NCBI GenBank assembly: GCA_948146395.1
Contig: OX411543.1
Coordinates: forward strand, 48,584,517 to 48,648,516
From: Fragum whitleyi
Lineage: Eukaryota; Mollusca; Bivalvia; Cardiida; Cardiidae
Direction of reading: 5' to 3'
DNA length: 64,000 nt
The position numbers and the translations under genes were made by a program. A model generated the notes under the pieces. That model was not told where the DNA came from. It ran no database searches and worked only from the letters and a program-made list of their open reading frames with translations. Below, piece after piece: positions 44,845-56,504 of this stretch (its first letter is position 1; every line of letters begins with the position of its first letter).

Positions 44845-45008
44845 TAAGGTAGTGGACCCGCGATAGCTTTGCAACGTCGTAGAAGTATTGAGCTTTATTA
44901 GAGTTATCCGAGGTTTCCTTATGATTTTTCATTAGGAAACTTCGGTTAACATTGTAAAAGAATTTGTGGTCCGAAATGATGTCGAATTATTACGGGTCCA
45001 CTACCTTA
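44845..45008. repeat. foldback MITE, GTCCACTACCTT family
   Basis: TAAGGTAGTGGACCCG to CGGGTCCACTACCTTA, 164 bases, with the inner pair 'gaggtttccttatgatttttcattaggaaacttc'. It is the best-preserved copy of the family in this window. Confidence 0.8.
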
Positions 45009-45343
45009 AGGATGCATACGAAAATAGTTGTAAAGTGGCAAATCAAAGCCATGGACCCCTAATCAGGCCGGGAGAGGAAGAACGTCAAATGCGACGTCAC
45101 TATCAACTCTTCCGACACATTCTCCATTTACTCTGATTCACATATATCTGTCTAACAAACAATTATGCTGGAATTGATTTTACACCATTTGACATATTTG
45201 TGTTCCCTTACGCAGTTTATATAGCATGTCTTTTAAATAATAGTTCAAGAAGCAGGGTCTTTATTTTAGGGTGAAGGTTGGAATTGAATTTTGGCAAAGT
45301 CATAAATGAATTCCAAGAAGACCATTCTACAATCTACATGTAT

Positions 45344-45573
45344 TTAACCCTTTGCTGTTTAATCCCTGCTTTTTACGTGCCTGCGATTTTTGGTTGAGAA
45401 AACATTGTGAAAAAAAGAAGAAATTGCTTCTGACAAGCAATTTCTTTTTTTTTCCACACTATTTTCTACCCTACTGAATGGTTATTTTTCAAATTAAATC
45501 CACTTTAAATTTTCGTCTGCAAAACCTTTGAATTTGGACAGGTCCAAAATTTTGTATAACAGGAAATGGTTAA
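45344..45573. mobile_element. piggyBac-like MITE, copy 2
   Basis: TTAACCCTTTGCTG to AAATGGTTAA, 230 bases, nearly identical to 35214-35442. It is nested in the mariner-like remnant. Confidence 0.8.
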
Positions 45574-46089
45574 GGGAAACGGCCTCTTCTTGTAATGTCC
45601 GGTATCTTTCATAAATAGGTATTCCTACATACATGTTTATAATCACACTCATCTATTTTTCATCTGAATCTAGACGAAAATTGATAAATACAGCATTCAT
45701 ATTTTTGTGTTGACTTCGAGTCACTTTTCCCTAGGAAAATTCTATCTTATGAAAAATGCTGCGTGTCAATAATAAATAAGCTATGTTTAAAACGTCACCA
45801 TTGATTTCTCTTTTAGGGCAGTGATTACTTTACATGTTTACTAAGGACGTTTAACTGATACGTAAGAAAACATGATTTATTTTCGTATTTTATAACCTCC
45901 CCAGACAGAGCATATATATTTTTAACTATAGTAGCGAATTTGAAGTTTTGTATCAACTTTCAATAAAGTAAGTAATTTCAATACACTTTGAAGACATATA
46001 GAAATGTGAAAATGAAAACAATACCAATTTCTGGATCAACCCTCGTACTTAACAGCATCATGTAATCGACTAGGTCAATGATTTCAAAA

Positions 46090-46560
46090 TAAAATTGAAG
46101 AAGGGCGATGAGCGAGTTTTGAATGAAATGAAAGGGAGGTAACACGATATCGATGTTTTCGTCCAACTGGACGAAATTATCGGTATGATTTTACCTCCCT
46201 GTAATAAAATTTACTTATTTTTTGCTTTTTGAGTCCGTCTTTGCGGACCAATCAGCCGCTATAAAATACACACAAGTCAAGTGAAATTTTACATCAATTT
46301 AATCGACATGGATGACATGTCTCTCGTTTTAAACGATTTCAATGTGTCAGTTTTGAACAGTATTGGGGCGTGTTTGGGGGGATGGGAGGGAGTATTTTGA
46401 ATGCATCGAATGGAGCGTCGAGCGAGCCATTCAGAATGGCTTTGATCGCAGCGAATGTCAATTTCACGATGTTACTTGCCGTATTTGGGCTGTAATTAAA
46501 GCCATTGCAACAGTACAGACAAAGATCAGCCAGCCCAAACGTTTAGTCTATTCTTAGCCT
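46090..46560. repeat. hairpin-headed repeat (GGGAGGTAA family), copy 1
   Basis: A hairpin at 46134-46200 ('gggaggta...tttcgtccaactggacgaaa...tacctccct') is followed by 'ttttaaacgatttcaatg' and an 'atgtcaatttcacgatgttactt' end. The 3' part recurs at 47520-47660, 53985-54125, 56505-56630 and inverted at 63860-63950. Confidence 0.6.
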
Positions 46561-46707
46561 ATCTCTGCCTGCTTTATATCTAATTATTGCAGAAGAGACT
46601 TAAACCAGAAAAGATGACTTGACAAAAAAATGGCAATAAGTTTGAAATAAAAATAATAATCAGCAAAATAAGGCCTTTATATATAGCAGTGTTTTGGGAG
46701 AAGAGTA

Positions 46708-46815
46708 ATCCTGCGTCCAGGATGACAACACGTTGAACACTGCTTGCAAATTGTACCCGCTTTGCACGTGAACGTAGGTTAAAAGCGGGATATTATTTGC
46801 AAACAGTTTACACCT
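46708..46815. repeat. palindromic MITE (CTGCGTTCAGGATGAC family), partial
   Basis: 'cctgcgtccaggatgac', then 'tgcttgcaaattgtacccgctttgcacgtg' and its imperfect inverse. The outer right arm is missing. Confidence 0.6.
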
Positions 46816-47269
46816 TTTTTTTTTATTTTGAAACAGGACTGGTTTATGCAGCACTTGTATAATATATACACAGGGTTAAAATAGAAAGCAGGATTCTCGG
46901 CACACACTATTAAAGAGTAAAACAAAAAGTATCAAAGGATAATTATCAAGATGATTGACAATTCACAAATAAATAAAACCGAGGGAAAGCTTCCAGTAAT
47001 AAATCATACGGCGGTCATAATTAATCAGAGTTGAAGATATGGTTTTAGGTTTATTTTGGACCAGTGTATAATTTGTTAATAATATAATGACATTTATGTC
47101 AAGATTATATTACCATATTGTTCACAAAACCGTTCCTATGGGAATGCCGCGATCTCCAATCATTTGCTTTTACCCTTTTTGATTCCTTGATTCGTAGATG
47201 GAATGCATTTGTTGAAGGTGTGGATACAGTTAAAAACATCGTGAAATCGTCAACATGACTGATTTATGA

Positions 47270-47690
47270 ATGAAACTGAATGAGTGCGATGAGTAAGTTT
47301 TCATGTTCAAGGGAGGTAATTCAATGTCGATAATTTCGTCCAAATTGGACGAAATTTGCGACATTTTTACCTCCCTTAAATAAAATATACGTAATTCTGT
47401 TTGTGTGTCGTCACGGACCTATGAAACGCTTTAAAATCCATACCAGCCAATAAAATCGTGGAATAACTAGATCCATTTGAATGAAATATTAATCGTTTAG
47501 AACGATTTCGAAGTACGATTTTTTTTCGAGTTTTGAATTGTTTGAGTGAGTGTTTTGAGTGAGTGTTTTGAATTAATGAATTAATGAATTGGTGGACCGA
47601 TTTAGAATGGTTCAGATAGAGGTAAATCTTAAACGATGTTACTTACTTTAGGAGTGAAACAATGAATGTATTCGAAAGTCTTTTTTCGTG
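47270..47690. repeat. hairpin-headed repeat (GGGAGGTAA family), copy 2
   Basis: The hairpin at 47311-47377 has the same 'gggaggtaa...ttcgtccaa' head and 'gacgaaattt...tacctccctt' arm as 46134-46200. The body runs to 'aaacgatgttacttac'. Confidence 0.6.
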
Positions 47691-49411
47691 GTAATGTTTG
47701 CCATACTCATTGTCGGAGTAATATAATATTATTCTTCAAAATCAAATGATAAAAACATTAGGGATATTCTATATTTTAGCTTTCTACTGCATGTCGTTAT
47801 AAAAGTAACAACAAGGAATTTAGCATGCAAAGGGTTAACAATTATTATATTGAGAGACCATTATGGACCGTTAATCGACTCTAAATGGCCACAATTTGTT
47901 ACGATCTCCTAGCGAAGCAAACATGTCAATTAAATGCGCATGCAAGTCTATTTCTGAAATAAGAATCGCTATTATCAATTACCGAAGCGGCCCCAAGGAA
48001 TTGTCGGTTATTTGCTTGTGACATTGATAATGGGAAAATTCTTGATCTATTTTGTAATTCCAAGAAATGTGTGAATATCTTTAAAGCTCCATAGCGTGTT
48101 TTGGAAATCAAAATTGCATTTCAATGTTATCGGGTCAGATAGTTTCATTTGCGGAGAAAAGAACGGGAGTCCCTCTGGAGGGTCTCAAACAGCCATTTTC
48201 ACGTTATCGGTTAATACTCTTATTTCGGCAATGATACGAATTTTATCTGGGGAAAATAATGATGTTTTTATGACGTGACGGCGGACTGCCGAATGAAACA
48301 ATATCAATTCATAGGGGGGATTCTGTTAGATTGACCTATTAAGACGGGACATAGCGAAATTAAACCAATCTTTCTTTGAATTATTTTTGCATCATTCATT
48401 CTTATCAGGAAAAATGCTTATATAAACGTACGAAAACAAAATCAAATCGAATATATTTCGATTAGTTTACCATTCATTAATCAAACCATGGACTATTATA
48501 ATTATAATGGTAATAATAACAATATTTTTCATTTTAACAAGGTAAAAATTAAGACATCATCTTCAATTAACAATTATGTGAAAAAAGTGTTGCTTTTACG
48601 ATAATATTGTATGTTCGTATGTCCGTCCATTCGATTCTGGTCGGATTGTTCCCGCCTTGCATTTCGATGGGTAAGCGTGACACTATTGTTAGTACCTATA
48701 TATTTATAGGCACTTAAAAACAGTTTTTCTTTGACCCCTCGATTCTAGCACGGATTTCAAACTTATTTTTCCCTTAATGAAAACATGTTCATGTTTAAGT
48801 TTCAATTCCCATATGTCAAAGATTTAATCTACACTCATTGTCAAGGTCAACATTGATCTGTCTTCTACATTTATGAATTTAAAATACCTTGCCCCAATTG
48901 TTCCCCAAATAATTCTAAGTGTTATTTGAATTAAATATTGGTTTAATGTCAAAGGTCAATGTCACATTTGGAAACGAAACCTTTGTGGACTGGTCATAAG
49001 CTTTCCTTGAACAATAAGTCTTATTCAAAACACATCGATAAAGTTCTATTGTACCTCTCTATGTACTCCAATAAACCGTTTGAAATAAGCCAACTTTGTT
49101 TATCCCATCTTTTTTTCATGTCCCGATCGTATTAAGACGAAAAATTCCGAGTCATTTCTTCCCATGATATATTAACGTAATTTTAATAGATGTCGTTTTC
49201 AATTTGTTGTTCGGTATTACGAGACGATGGTTTCACCGGGTTTGTTCTTCGTTAGCCCTGTCCCTTGCCACTGGACTAATTTATCCAATCAAGAGAATCC
49301 TCGAGCAATTCTTTTTGATGCCACGCGATATAAATTTCTCAAGTCATTCTTTAGAGTTTGCTTTTATAGTGCTTCTTGATACTTTGTAGTCGATTCAACT
49401 GATAAAAAAGC
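47691..49411. other. intergenic stretch without recognised genes
   Basis: Only a weak GCGTGAAACAG-type hairpin (48671-48735, 'gtacctatatatttataggcac') is seen. ORFs at 48096-48278 and 49204-49389 have no recognisable family features. Confidence 0.45.
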
Positions 49412-49662
49412 GTGACTCGTCATGCGAAAAGGGACCATCTGGGAAGTGCGAAAATGTTCGACCCTGGTCAGACTGCGCAGGCTGACCAGGGTCGGCATTT
49501 TCTCGCTCTTCACCGATTTCTTCAGTATTAAAAAATCATTCTACCTTCCCATACAATTACTTTCGCAGTGCGACCTCTTCTAGAGCTCTGCTTGATCTAA
49601 TATCTTTTAAAATATTTGTTTTTAGCAGTTCCCACATAGTCCCTTTCGAGTGACGGGCCACA
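49412..49662. mobile_element. MITE with GTGACGGGCCACA-type ends, copy 1
   Basis: 'tgactcgtcatgcgaaaagggaccatctggga' is mirrored by 'cccacatagtccctttcgagtgacgggccaca'. Inside is a hairpin 'ccctggtcagactgcgcaggctgaccaggg'. Confidence 0.7.
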
Positions 49663-49942
49663 ATTAATACCACATTGACATAAAAGTTCGGATAGATAGA
49701 TCCGAACAAATCATTGGAGGCCCAAATCAAACTGCTCCTAAATGACCAAATTAATAAGGGTCTAAAACGTTCGCACTGCACTAAGCAACGCTTTTTATTC
49801 AAAGATTTACATGTTTCGATTTCGCACTCTAAGAACTTTACAACAGTAAATATCCGACTTTCATTTGTCCAAAATTTTAGGATATATACGGTAAATATCT
49901 CTATTCGATGAAATGATCAAAGTGCTATCAGAACTTCGTCAT

Positions 49943-50105
49943 TATTATAGGGATGAGTGTCTTTTTCACTGCGTTTATTGGGGTATAAAGTGAAATTGCC
50001 TTAGCACATGGCAAATAATAGCGTTGTGTTTAAGCCATGTACTAAGGCAATTGCACTTTATACCCCAATAAACGTAGTGAAAAAGACACTCGTCCCTTAT
50101 AATTG
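49943..50105. repeat. near-perfect ~160 bp palindrome
   Basis: About 68-base arms: 'agtgtctttttcactgcgtttattggggtata' and its inverse, meeting around 'aaataatagcgttgtgttta'. Arms differ by only a few bases. ORF-free foldback MITE. Confidence 0.8.
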
Positions 50106-51630
50106 CAATCCTCTATAGTCCAACCGCGGAATTCGAAAACGCGGGAAAATGTGGAAGGAGTAGGGGTGGACTGAACTGAAGTTTTACAAGCGTGAGATAA
50201 CGGTACTTAATCACATCTGTAATCACCTATATACTGATAGAGTAAAGAAACTCATCGAGTGAATACTTTTTTCTCCCAATCGATATTCAATGGTTTTTGA
50301 TGTTTCAATTTTAGTTTCTTCGTGATGAAGTCGGTTTCGAAAGCATGCTACTTTTACGCTATGGCACATGACGTTATCAGATGTAATTCAAATGGTGGTT
50401 AATTTGCAGGTAGTTTTGTGTTTCTTTGATCCCTCAGTATAGTTGAAAGACCGTTACAGCAAAAAGCTCGTTGGTCCCAATTTTTCTATATTAAACTCGT
50501 CGAAAGTCTGTTTATAAACATTCGGATAGCGTGGTTTACCTATAGATCGTAGAAACTATTAAAATACTCGGTCAAACATTAGGTTCAAGTCAACTTTCTG
50601 CGCGCATAGATTACACAATATATTTTTGGATCGTGTATTTTTCATCTCGCTATCGAAGTGAAATGTCATAAAGTAAAACAAATGATACGCAAATAAACGA
50701 CAACTTTGAAATTCGTAGAGGTACTTATGACAATAAATTGTTTCTGCCAAGTTAGTCTGTATTTTTAAACGAAAACGGCGTGGTCGGTCTTAGTTGAGAG
50801 GGTTGCTTGATGATCTTCGTCGACTCGCCGTTTAATAAGTTTACAACGGCTCAGAATCAGAACTGTTTGCTTGTAGTCGTAAATTCTTTCTAAGATATCT
50901 TAATTTATGACAGATTAAATAGCAATGTTACGTTGATGATCGGGAAATAGGTTATTTCGAGTTCCTACAACACAGGACATGCAGATCGAAGGTCGGGGGT
51001 TTCCCGAAAGACCTATTGCATTTTATACAGAAATAAAGTGCAATGGATTTCCCCACGTGATGCGATTTAAACCAATTTGAATTTTTTATTTTATTAGATT
51101 GCAATTATACAGTTGTAAATAACTGGTCTTTTTGTGAAAACTGTTGAAGTAGGCAGGGTAAAGATATGATGTCCCTACAAAATCTATACAAGCATATATT
51201 CCTGTCACTATCTTTAAATCCAACAAGTACACTTACTCACAATAGAAACGATCAAAGCTTTGATTAAATTTCATTCTACTATGAAATATCACTTGTTTAA
51301 ATTGAAAGACATGTTTCATATCGCAACCGTCAATAAACCTTTTGTCCTTGTACCATCAACACATCCATTTATGCAGTAGACTGTCTAACTTTAGATTGTG
51401 ATTGAGAAACCAAAGTTGTCCGAACTGGAAGATGCTATAAATTTACCTGAAGCGCTAGTGCTAGGACACAATAACATATTACATGCATTTAGATTTTACG
51501 CCATGGGATTTTATGATAATGACAAAAAATAAAATTTATAATTCTGGTCGCTTGCGATCACAAGGAAAGAACGGGTCTTTTAAACAACGCATTCAATTTT
51601 TGTGATAGACATGGCAACAGATCAGAAATG
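50106..51630. other. intergenic stretch without recognised genes
   Basis: I read both strands for splice-bounded exons and saw none convincing. No repeat structure stands out. Confidence 0.4.
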
Positions 51631-51862
51631 GACTAATGGAGACGTCTCTGAAGGGTTTTTATTAAAAGGGAAAAAAACGATTTGGCGAAAGCAACGGAGA
51701 GAAAATAGACAAATGGAGACGTCTCTGAAGGGTTTTTGTTAAAAGGGAAAAAAAACGATTTGGCGAAAGCAACGGAGAGAAAATGGACTAATGGAGACGT
51801 CTCTGGGAGGTTTTATTAAAAGGATAAAAAAAACGATTTGACGAAAGCAACGGAGAGAAAAC
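51631..51862. repeat. three-copy minisatellite, period 77-78 bp
   Basis: 'gac-aatggagacgtctctgaagggttttt-ttaaaagggaaaaaa' and 'cgatttggcgaaagcaacggagagaaaa' repeat at 51631, 51708 and 51786. Confidence 0.9.
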
Positions 51863-52721
51863 GTGTTCGAAAATTTAGCATAGTTTTCACTCTTTAAAAA
51901 ATACAAATCACATTGAGAAGACTCTGCCCAAACTGTGCGCATGCACAGGCTGGCCTGAGTCACTGCTATGCGTACATGTCACGGTAACTGTTGTAAATGT
52001 GAAGCACAGACCGAATTTTGAAAACTCTTATCCTGCTTTATTTCACAGAATCGAGTTAAAAGTGAATCTCAGAGACAACGATAAGTATAAATTCGGTATC
52101 AACTTATACAGATTTAGTCCAGAGTGTCCGATATACTCATTTAGAACTGTGAGTCCTGTATAATCAAGAAAATTACATTAGGACAATAAAAGACATTAGA
52201 GGTTAATTATCTCCCTTGATGATGGATCATGGTGACCGCTAGGCGATAATGATCCCTAATCATTGATGATATCATGGGACGATACAATACTAGTCCATTA
52301 CATCTCACCAAATAATAGTCTCTTAGATGCAATTTACGATGAAGTTTGAACAAGAAATGAAAACACTGTCTAAGAATTCTGTTAATTTTTCTGAAATCAC
52401 AGATGACGAACAGATTTAACACTATAGATGCCTGTGCGTGACAATTCCAACGATTTCAGGCATGGGCGAAGTCGGATCATGCAGCATGACACAAAACCAC
52501 ACACTACAGCCTGATTTTTTCTCTGAACGTCTTCAGGAACCCTGAGCCAGTATCTATAATGGCAAAGTGCGTAGAGAAAACTCTGCCCAGGCTTTAAGGG
52601 TCATAGGCTAAGCAGGGTCTTTGCTTTGCACACACATGGGATTTGATTGAAATGTAACGCACTTTCACAATTAATTCAAAAAGCGCTGATCCTGTTTTAT
52701 GGTCGATTATATAGATCTACA
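51863..52721. other. intergenic stretch with two CAGGCTG-type hairpins
   Basis: Small hairpins occur at 51919-51962 (gactctgcccaaactg...caggctggcctgagtc) and 52570-52625. No exon is seen. Confidence 0.45.
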
Positions 52722-52822
52722 GGATTATATTATGACCTACGCCGCGAGAGTGAAATAACCCCGTTAATATTTTTGATAATACACGAGTATTATTACACTA
52801 GTGGAATAAGTATGCAAATGTA
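52722..52822. repeat. CRE/octamer-bearing repeat, 5' part only
   Basis: 'attatgacctacgccgcgagagtgaaataaccccg' and 'attacactagtggaataagtatgcaaatg' match the left halves of 32325-32665 and 38528-38945. Confidence 0.65.
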
Positions 52823-52863
52823 GGAACATTTTCGCTAGGAAAATTTACGTCAATCATTTGATA

Positions 52864-52899
52864 ATGTTGTTGTTGCTTTTGTTGTTGTTGTTGTTGTTG
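52864..52899. repeat. (GTT)n microsatellite
   Basis: About eleven GTT units with one interruption. Confidence 0.9.
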
Positions 52900-53072
52900 G
52901 GTGAAAAGGCCCCGCCTGGGAAGTGCGTAAAGTATCCACCTGAGTTAGACTGCACGGACTTCGCAGGCTATTAAGGTCAAATATTTCGTTTTTCGGTGAT
53001 TTTTTTTACTTAGAAAGTTTATTCTCCATGTCGGCTTGGAAAAAATGAAACCATTTGTCTTGAGTTGTACAA

Positions 53073-53201
53073 CCCTGCGTCCAGGATGTCGAGACGGTGC
53101 AAACGGTTTCCCAATTTTACCCCGCTTTTCACGTGCACTTGCGTGCAAAGCGGGTATAATTGGAAAACTGTTTGTACTGTTTGGTTATCCTGAACGCAGG
53201 G
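53073..53201. repeat. palindromic MITE (CTGCGTTCAGGATGAC family)
   Basis: CCCTGCGTCCAGGATG and inverse ATCCTGAACGCAGGG bound two arms containing 'gcaaac-gtttcccaatt-taccccgctttgca', with a 'cgtgcacttgcg' centre. Confidence 0.75.
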
Positions 53202-53282
53202 CTGGTAGAGATAGAGGTCAACATAACCTGCTTTTAGGCTGACAAAACGATACGAACTGTTCGCAAATTTTACCCCGCTTTG

Positions 53283-53524
53283 CCCCGTTATGTACAAGGG
53301 GCCATCTCGATAATGCGTAATATAAATAAAGATCGGTCCTAAAAGGGGTTAAAATGTGCTCCAATTTCAAAATTTTACAGGAAGGTAGAATGATCATTCC
53401 AAATTCAGAAAATCTATAAATAGCAAAATTTTCCAACCTAGTCGACCTGAACAAGTCGCACAGGCCGACTCGTATCGATACATTTTGCACTTCCCAGATG
53501 GCCCCTTTTTGCGTGACGGGTCAC
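53283..53524. mobile_element. MITE with GTGACGGGTCACA-type ends, copy 2 (inverted)
   Basis: It ends 'cttcccagatggccccttttt-gcgtgacgggtcaca', with the worn inverse 'tgtacaaggggccatctcg' at the left. It shares 'aggaaggtagaatgatcattc' and 'gacttcccagatgg' with 49412-49662. Confidence 0.6.
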
Positions 53525-53984
53525 ATGTCTATTTTACGGAGTTCCTCAATTGACCCATATACTGGTATCATACGTGTTAAATTTCGAAATTTCGGACTGG
53601 ACTTAGAATTTAGATATTACCGTCTATCTACGAGACTACCAATTTTTGTGAAAGCGGAGAAAATCTAGACGTCGGAGATTTGTGATATATGTGGCACACT
53701 CCAGACCTACCCTAGCACTTGAAACTACAATTAAATCTTCTTTTATTACATTTTCCGAAATTCAGACTCTCTCTGTTATGCAGTGGAGAATTATTGAACA
53801 TGGCGTTTTTGTAAGACAAAGTAATATAATACGGCGAAATGCTAAGAAAATCTTTATGGGCGCATGTGTAGGCTTTCTTACACTATGGAAATTGCAGTTA
53901 CAGTTCAGGCGATTGTTAGATAATCCGTTTTAGCCATATAGGTAACCTATATGACCAAATACAGTTAACAACATTTTGGAATGG

Positions 53985-54125
53985 GATTGAATGAGTGAGT
54001 GGAGCGAGTATTGAGTGAGAGTTTTTGAATGGTTTGGGTGAGTGTTTGGAATGAATGGAACACTGAGCAAACGATTTGGAAGGTTTTGATCGAGATGGAT
54101 GTCAATTTCTCGATGTTGTTAATTG
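53985..54125. repeat. 3' part of the GGGAGGTAA repeat family
   Basis: 'gaatgagtgagtggagcgagta' to 'gatggatgtcaatttctcgatgttgtta' matches the right ends of 46090-46560 and 56505-56630. Confidence 0.5.
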
Positions 54126-54504
54126 TGTGTGTGTAAAACATTCACCGTTTTGTTAAAGTCTTCAGAGATTGCCTGCATGGATATCGACTTTATAGACATT
54201 TTCTTGTCAAAATTTGATGGTTTATAAGAGTCCATACATTATATTAGATTAAATCGGTGTCTTTAAAATGCAAGTACCTTATTCGTGGAAAATAAAGAGT
54301 TCATATGAAAATTTTGATTTCAGATATAGTTTTTTTTTTTAGCGTGAACACTAATATTTGCATGCATATATAAATCTAGTCATACGGTATTTGCCGACAT
54401 CAGAACCAAGATTCATTGGGTGCAGCTTTAGTGGGATATATACTTAACAAAGCAACTTGAAATGTTTGAAAAAAGACTATCTTGAAAGTGCGAAAACCCT
54501 ATAC

Positions 54505-54642
54505 CCTGTCCTGGTGTTCAGGATGACAGAACGCTGAGAACTGTTTGCCAATTATTCTCCGCTTTGCACCCAATTTAAAGTGCAAAGCGGGATAAAAATC
54601 GGCAAACTGTTTGCACCATTTCGTCATCTTGAACGCCGGACC
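54505..54642. repeat. palindromic MITE (CTGCGTTCAGGATGAC family)
   Basis: GTCCTGGTGTTCAGGATGAC to GTCATCTTGAACGCCGGAC, with long arms around 'ctccgctttgcac'. Confidence 0.75.
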
Positions 54643-54780
54643 GGTTTGGCCACATGCTAGCTGCTGGTAAAGGCTTATAAAATTCGATGCTGTTCGTTCT
54701 GGGGGTAATTTTCCGAACCGTATGCTTTCTAACGTAATTGTTATGGTAACTTGAATTCCGGTTGACCTCTCTATTTATAA

Positions 54781-55007
54781 TGTGACCCGTTACGCGCAAA
54801 GGGACAATCTGGGTAGTGCGTAAAGTGTCAACCCTAGTCAGACTGCGCGGATTTGCTTATTTTCTGAATCTAGAATGATTAATCTTCCCTCCTGTAAAAT
54901 AATTTTTGAAATGCGATTTTTAGATGATCTATGCTGGACCCAATTTATTTTGCAAATATCTATTTTACAGAGTTCCCAGGTGGTCCCTTTTCGCATGACG
55001 GGCCACA
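54781..55007. mobile_element. MITE with TGTGGCCCGTCA-type ends, copy 3
   Basis: TGTGACCCGTTACGCGCAAA is mirrored by 'ttttcgcatgacgggccaca'; both ends continue with 'gggacaatctggg' and 'cccaggtggtccc', giving ~35 bp terminal inverted repeats. Confidence 0.75.
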
Positions 55008-55053
55008 AATGCGTATTTTCCAAAACAGTCCGTTTTCAAGTGACATGTCGTAA

Positions 55054-55371
55054 TTACAGTAAAACTTGTGTAAGGCGACTACTTACGGGACCACCAAAAA
55101 GCGGTCGTTTATGGGAATGGTCGGTTAATACAAAATATGATGACAAATGAGACAGGTCATTTTCATGGCATTTACAGATGGTCGGTCACGTCGCACTGGA
55201 TCCTATGATGTTCGAACCCATTAGAATCGTCTTATTAAGATTCAATTATAACCAATTCTGTGTAATGATTGTCCTCTTTATCAGAGATTTTGCTAACGAT
55301 GGTGGTCGCGTAATAAAAATGGTCGCTTAAAAGCCGTTGTCGCTCAACAATATTGACTGTATCTATCATTC
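55054..55371. mobile_element. MITE with TACAGT...GGCGAC ends
   Basis: TACAGTAAAACTTGTGTAAG at the left, and 'gtcgctcaacaatattgactgta' at the right. Internal 'ggtcg-ttta' motifs (agcggtcgtttatgg, ggtcgcgtaat, ggtcgcttaaa) recur in both directions. Confidence 0.6.
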
Positions 55372-55459
55372 TTTACCGACAAAAGCAATAAAATCGTTCA
55401 CCAATAAAAGGTATAACAACTTGAATCTATAATGCATACACCCTTCAACCATCCTACCG

Positions 55460-55502
55460 TTTTGACGTCACGTGGTACAAAAACCAGAGTCACGTGACTC
55501 TT
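55460..55502. promoter_or_regulatory. CRE/E-box cluster
   Basis: TGACGTCACGTGG (about 55463) and the palindrome AGTCACGTGACT (about 55490) lie within 40 bases in a stretch with no obvious repeat. No gene start is recognised next to it. Confidence 0.25.
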
Positions 55503-56039
55503 TGATTGTCATCAATCCCGTCTTTTTACTATCAATTGTTGGAAATTAGCAGCAATATTCAGATATTATTGGAATTTAGATGGATGCGGCCACGATTTGA
55601 TACGACGCTAATTCACAAATAATCGCAAATTAACCGAATTAGGGGAAATTTAGAGCGTTAGTCGAGGATTTGATAGCGTCTTCTCGAAATAAGGAGTATG
55701 TAATTGTATTTACTTAATAAGAAGGAAATAATTAAAACACATTAATTTTTCATAAAACACGCTCTCGAATTTTGCTCTTATTATATGGTAACATCCCAAC
55801 TAGGCGATAAATTTGTTTCATCTCATGGTTTATGGTCCCTATATCTTCCCTAAAATTTGTCAGAATTTTTTCAGAACACCGGAATAGTCCAGCAGGAACT
55901 TTATCGTGTCGATTTCCCAGTCGTGCGTATTTGCATTTGGCTGACCGTGCACACGTTAAAAAACCATATTCGACTGACATATAAATTTCAAAATCATGCG
56001 CATAACAAGAAAATTAAGTTTATACGCTTACAAAGGGCG

Positions 56040-56400
56040 ATTAAAAGAGAATTTATCTTATAACTATACAAATATCCGTGTCATAATATCCCATATGATA
56101 TTTTCTATGATATCACATGATATCCAAATATTTTTGGAGTAATGACATCATGTGGTTATTTTTTAGAAACTTACATTTCTGTTAGAAACATTGACGAAAC
56201 AAGGCAAAAAGAGGTTATACGATAAATATAATACGTACTAAGTGTTTTGTATGAAAAGAAAATCTAACTCGGTTGAGGGAATTGATAATTGTCTCGGCAG
56301 AGCCTCGACAATTATCAATTCACCGAACCTCTTAAGATTTCTATTTTCATACAAAACACTAAGTACGTTTTATATTTAGCTTCTTATTTCTTCAAGAAGC
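56040..56400 (+). repeat. foldback family Q, copy 1
   Basis: A left flank 'cttataactatacaaatatccgtg' and repeated 'atgatatcacatgatat' lead to a long stem: 'actaagtgttttgtatgaaaag...aattgataattgtc' and its inverse 'gacaattatcaatt...ttcatacaaaacactaagta'. Confidence 0.75.
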
Positions 56401-56504
56401 TATCAGACGCTTGCAATGCGAAATATATCAGTGAATTTGCCAGTGAAATCGCGATTTTCGTAAGCATTATTTATTTGAATGATATTGTTTATTCTACCCT
56501 GTTC

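Larger units (their letters stand above)
44725..46047. mobile_element. mariner-like element remnant with two nested MITEs
   Basis: TACGAGGGTTGATCCAG (44725) and its inverse ending at 46047 (ctggatcaaccctcgta) are mariner/Tc1-type ends with a TA target. The 1.3 kb interior contains MITEs at 44845-45008 and 45344-45573, leaving about 0.93 kb of element with no intact transposase. Confidence 0.6.

Noticed and set aside
46315..46395. MDDMSLVLNDFNVSVLNSIG frame as a gene start
   Set aside because: Belongs to the GGGAGGTAA repeat family; the second copy at 47490-47560 does not keep the frame.
50280..50410. Possible exon bounded by 'tttcaattttag' and 'ggtggttaatt'
   Set aside because: Two frames are interrupted by early stops and the third gives only a 25-codon peptide without recognisable features.
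53682..53933. 83-codon plus ORF
   Set aside because: No family features, no matching exons, and composition like translated AT-rich DNA.
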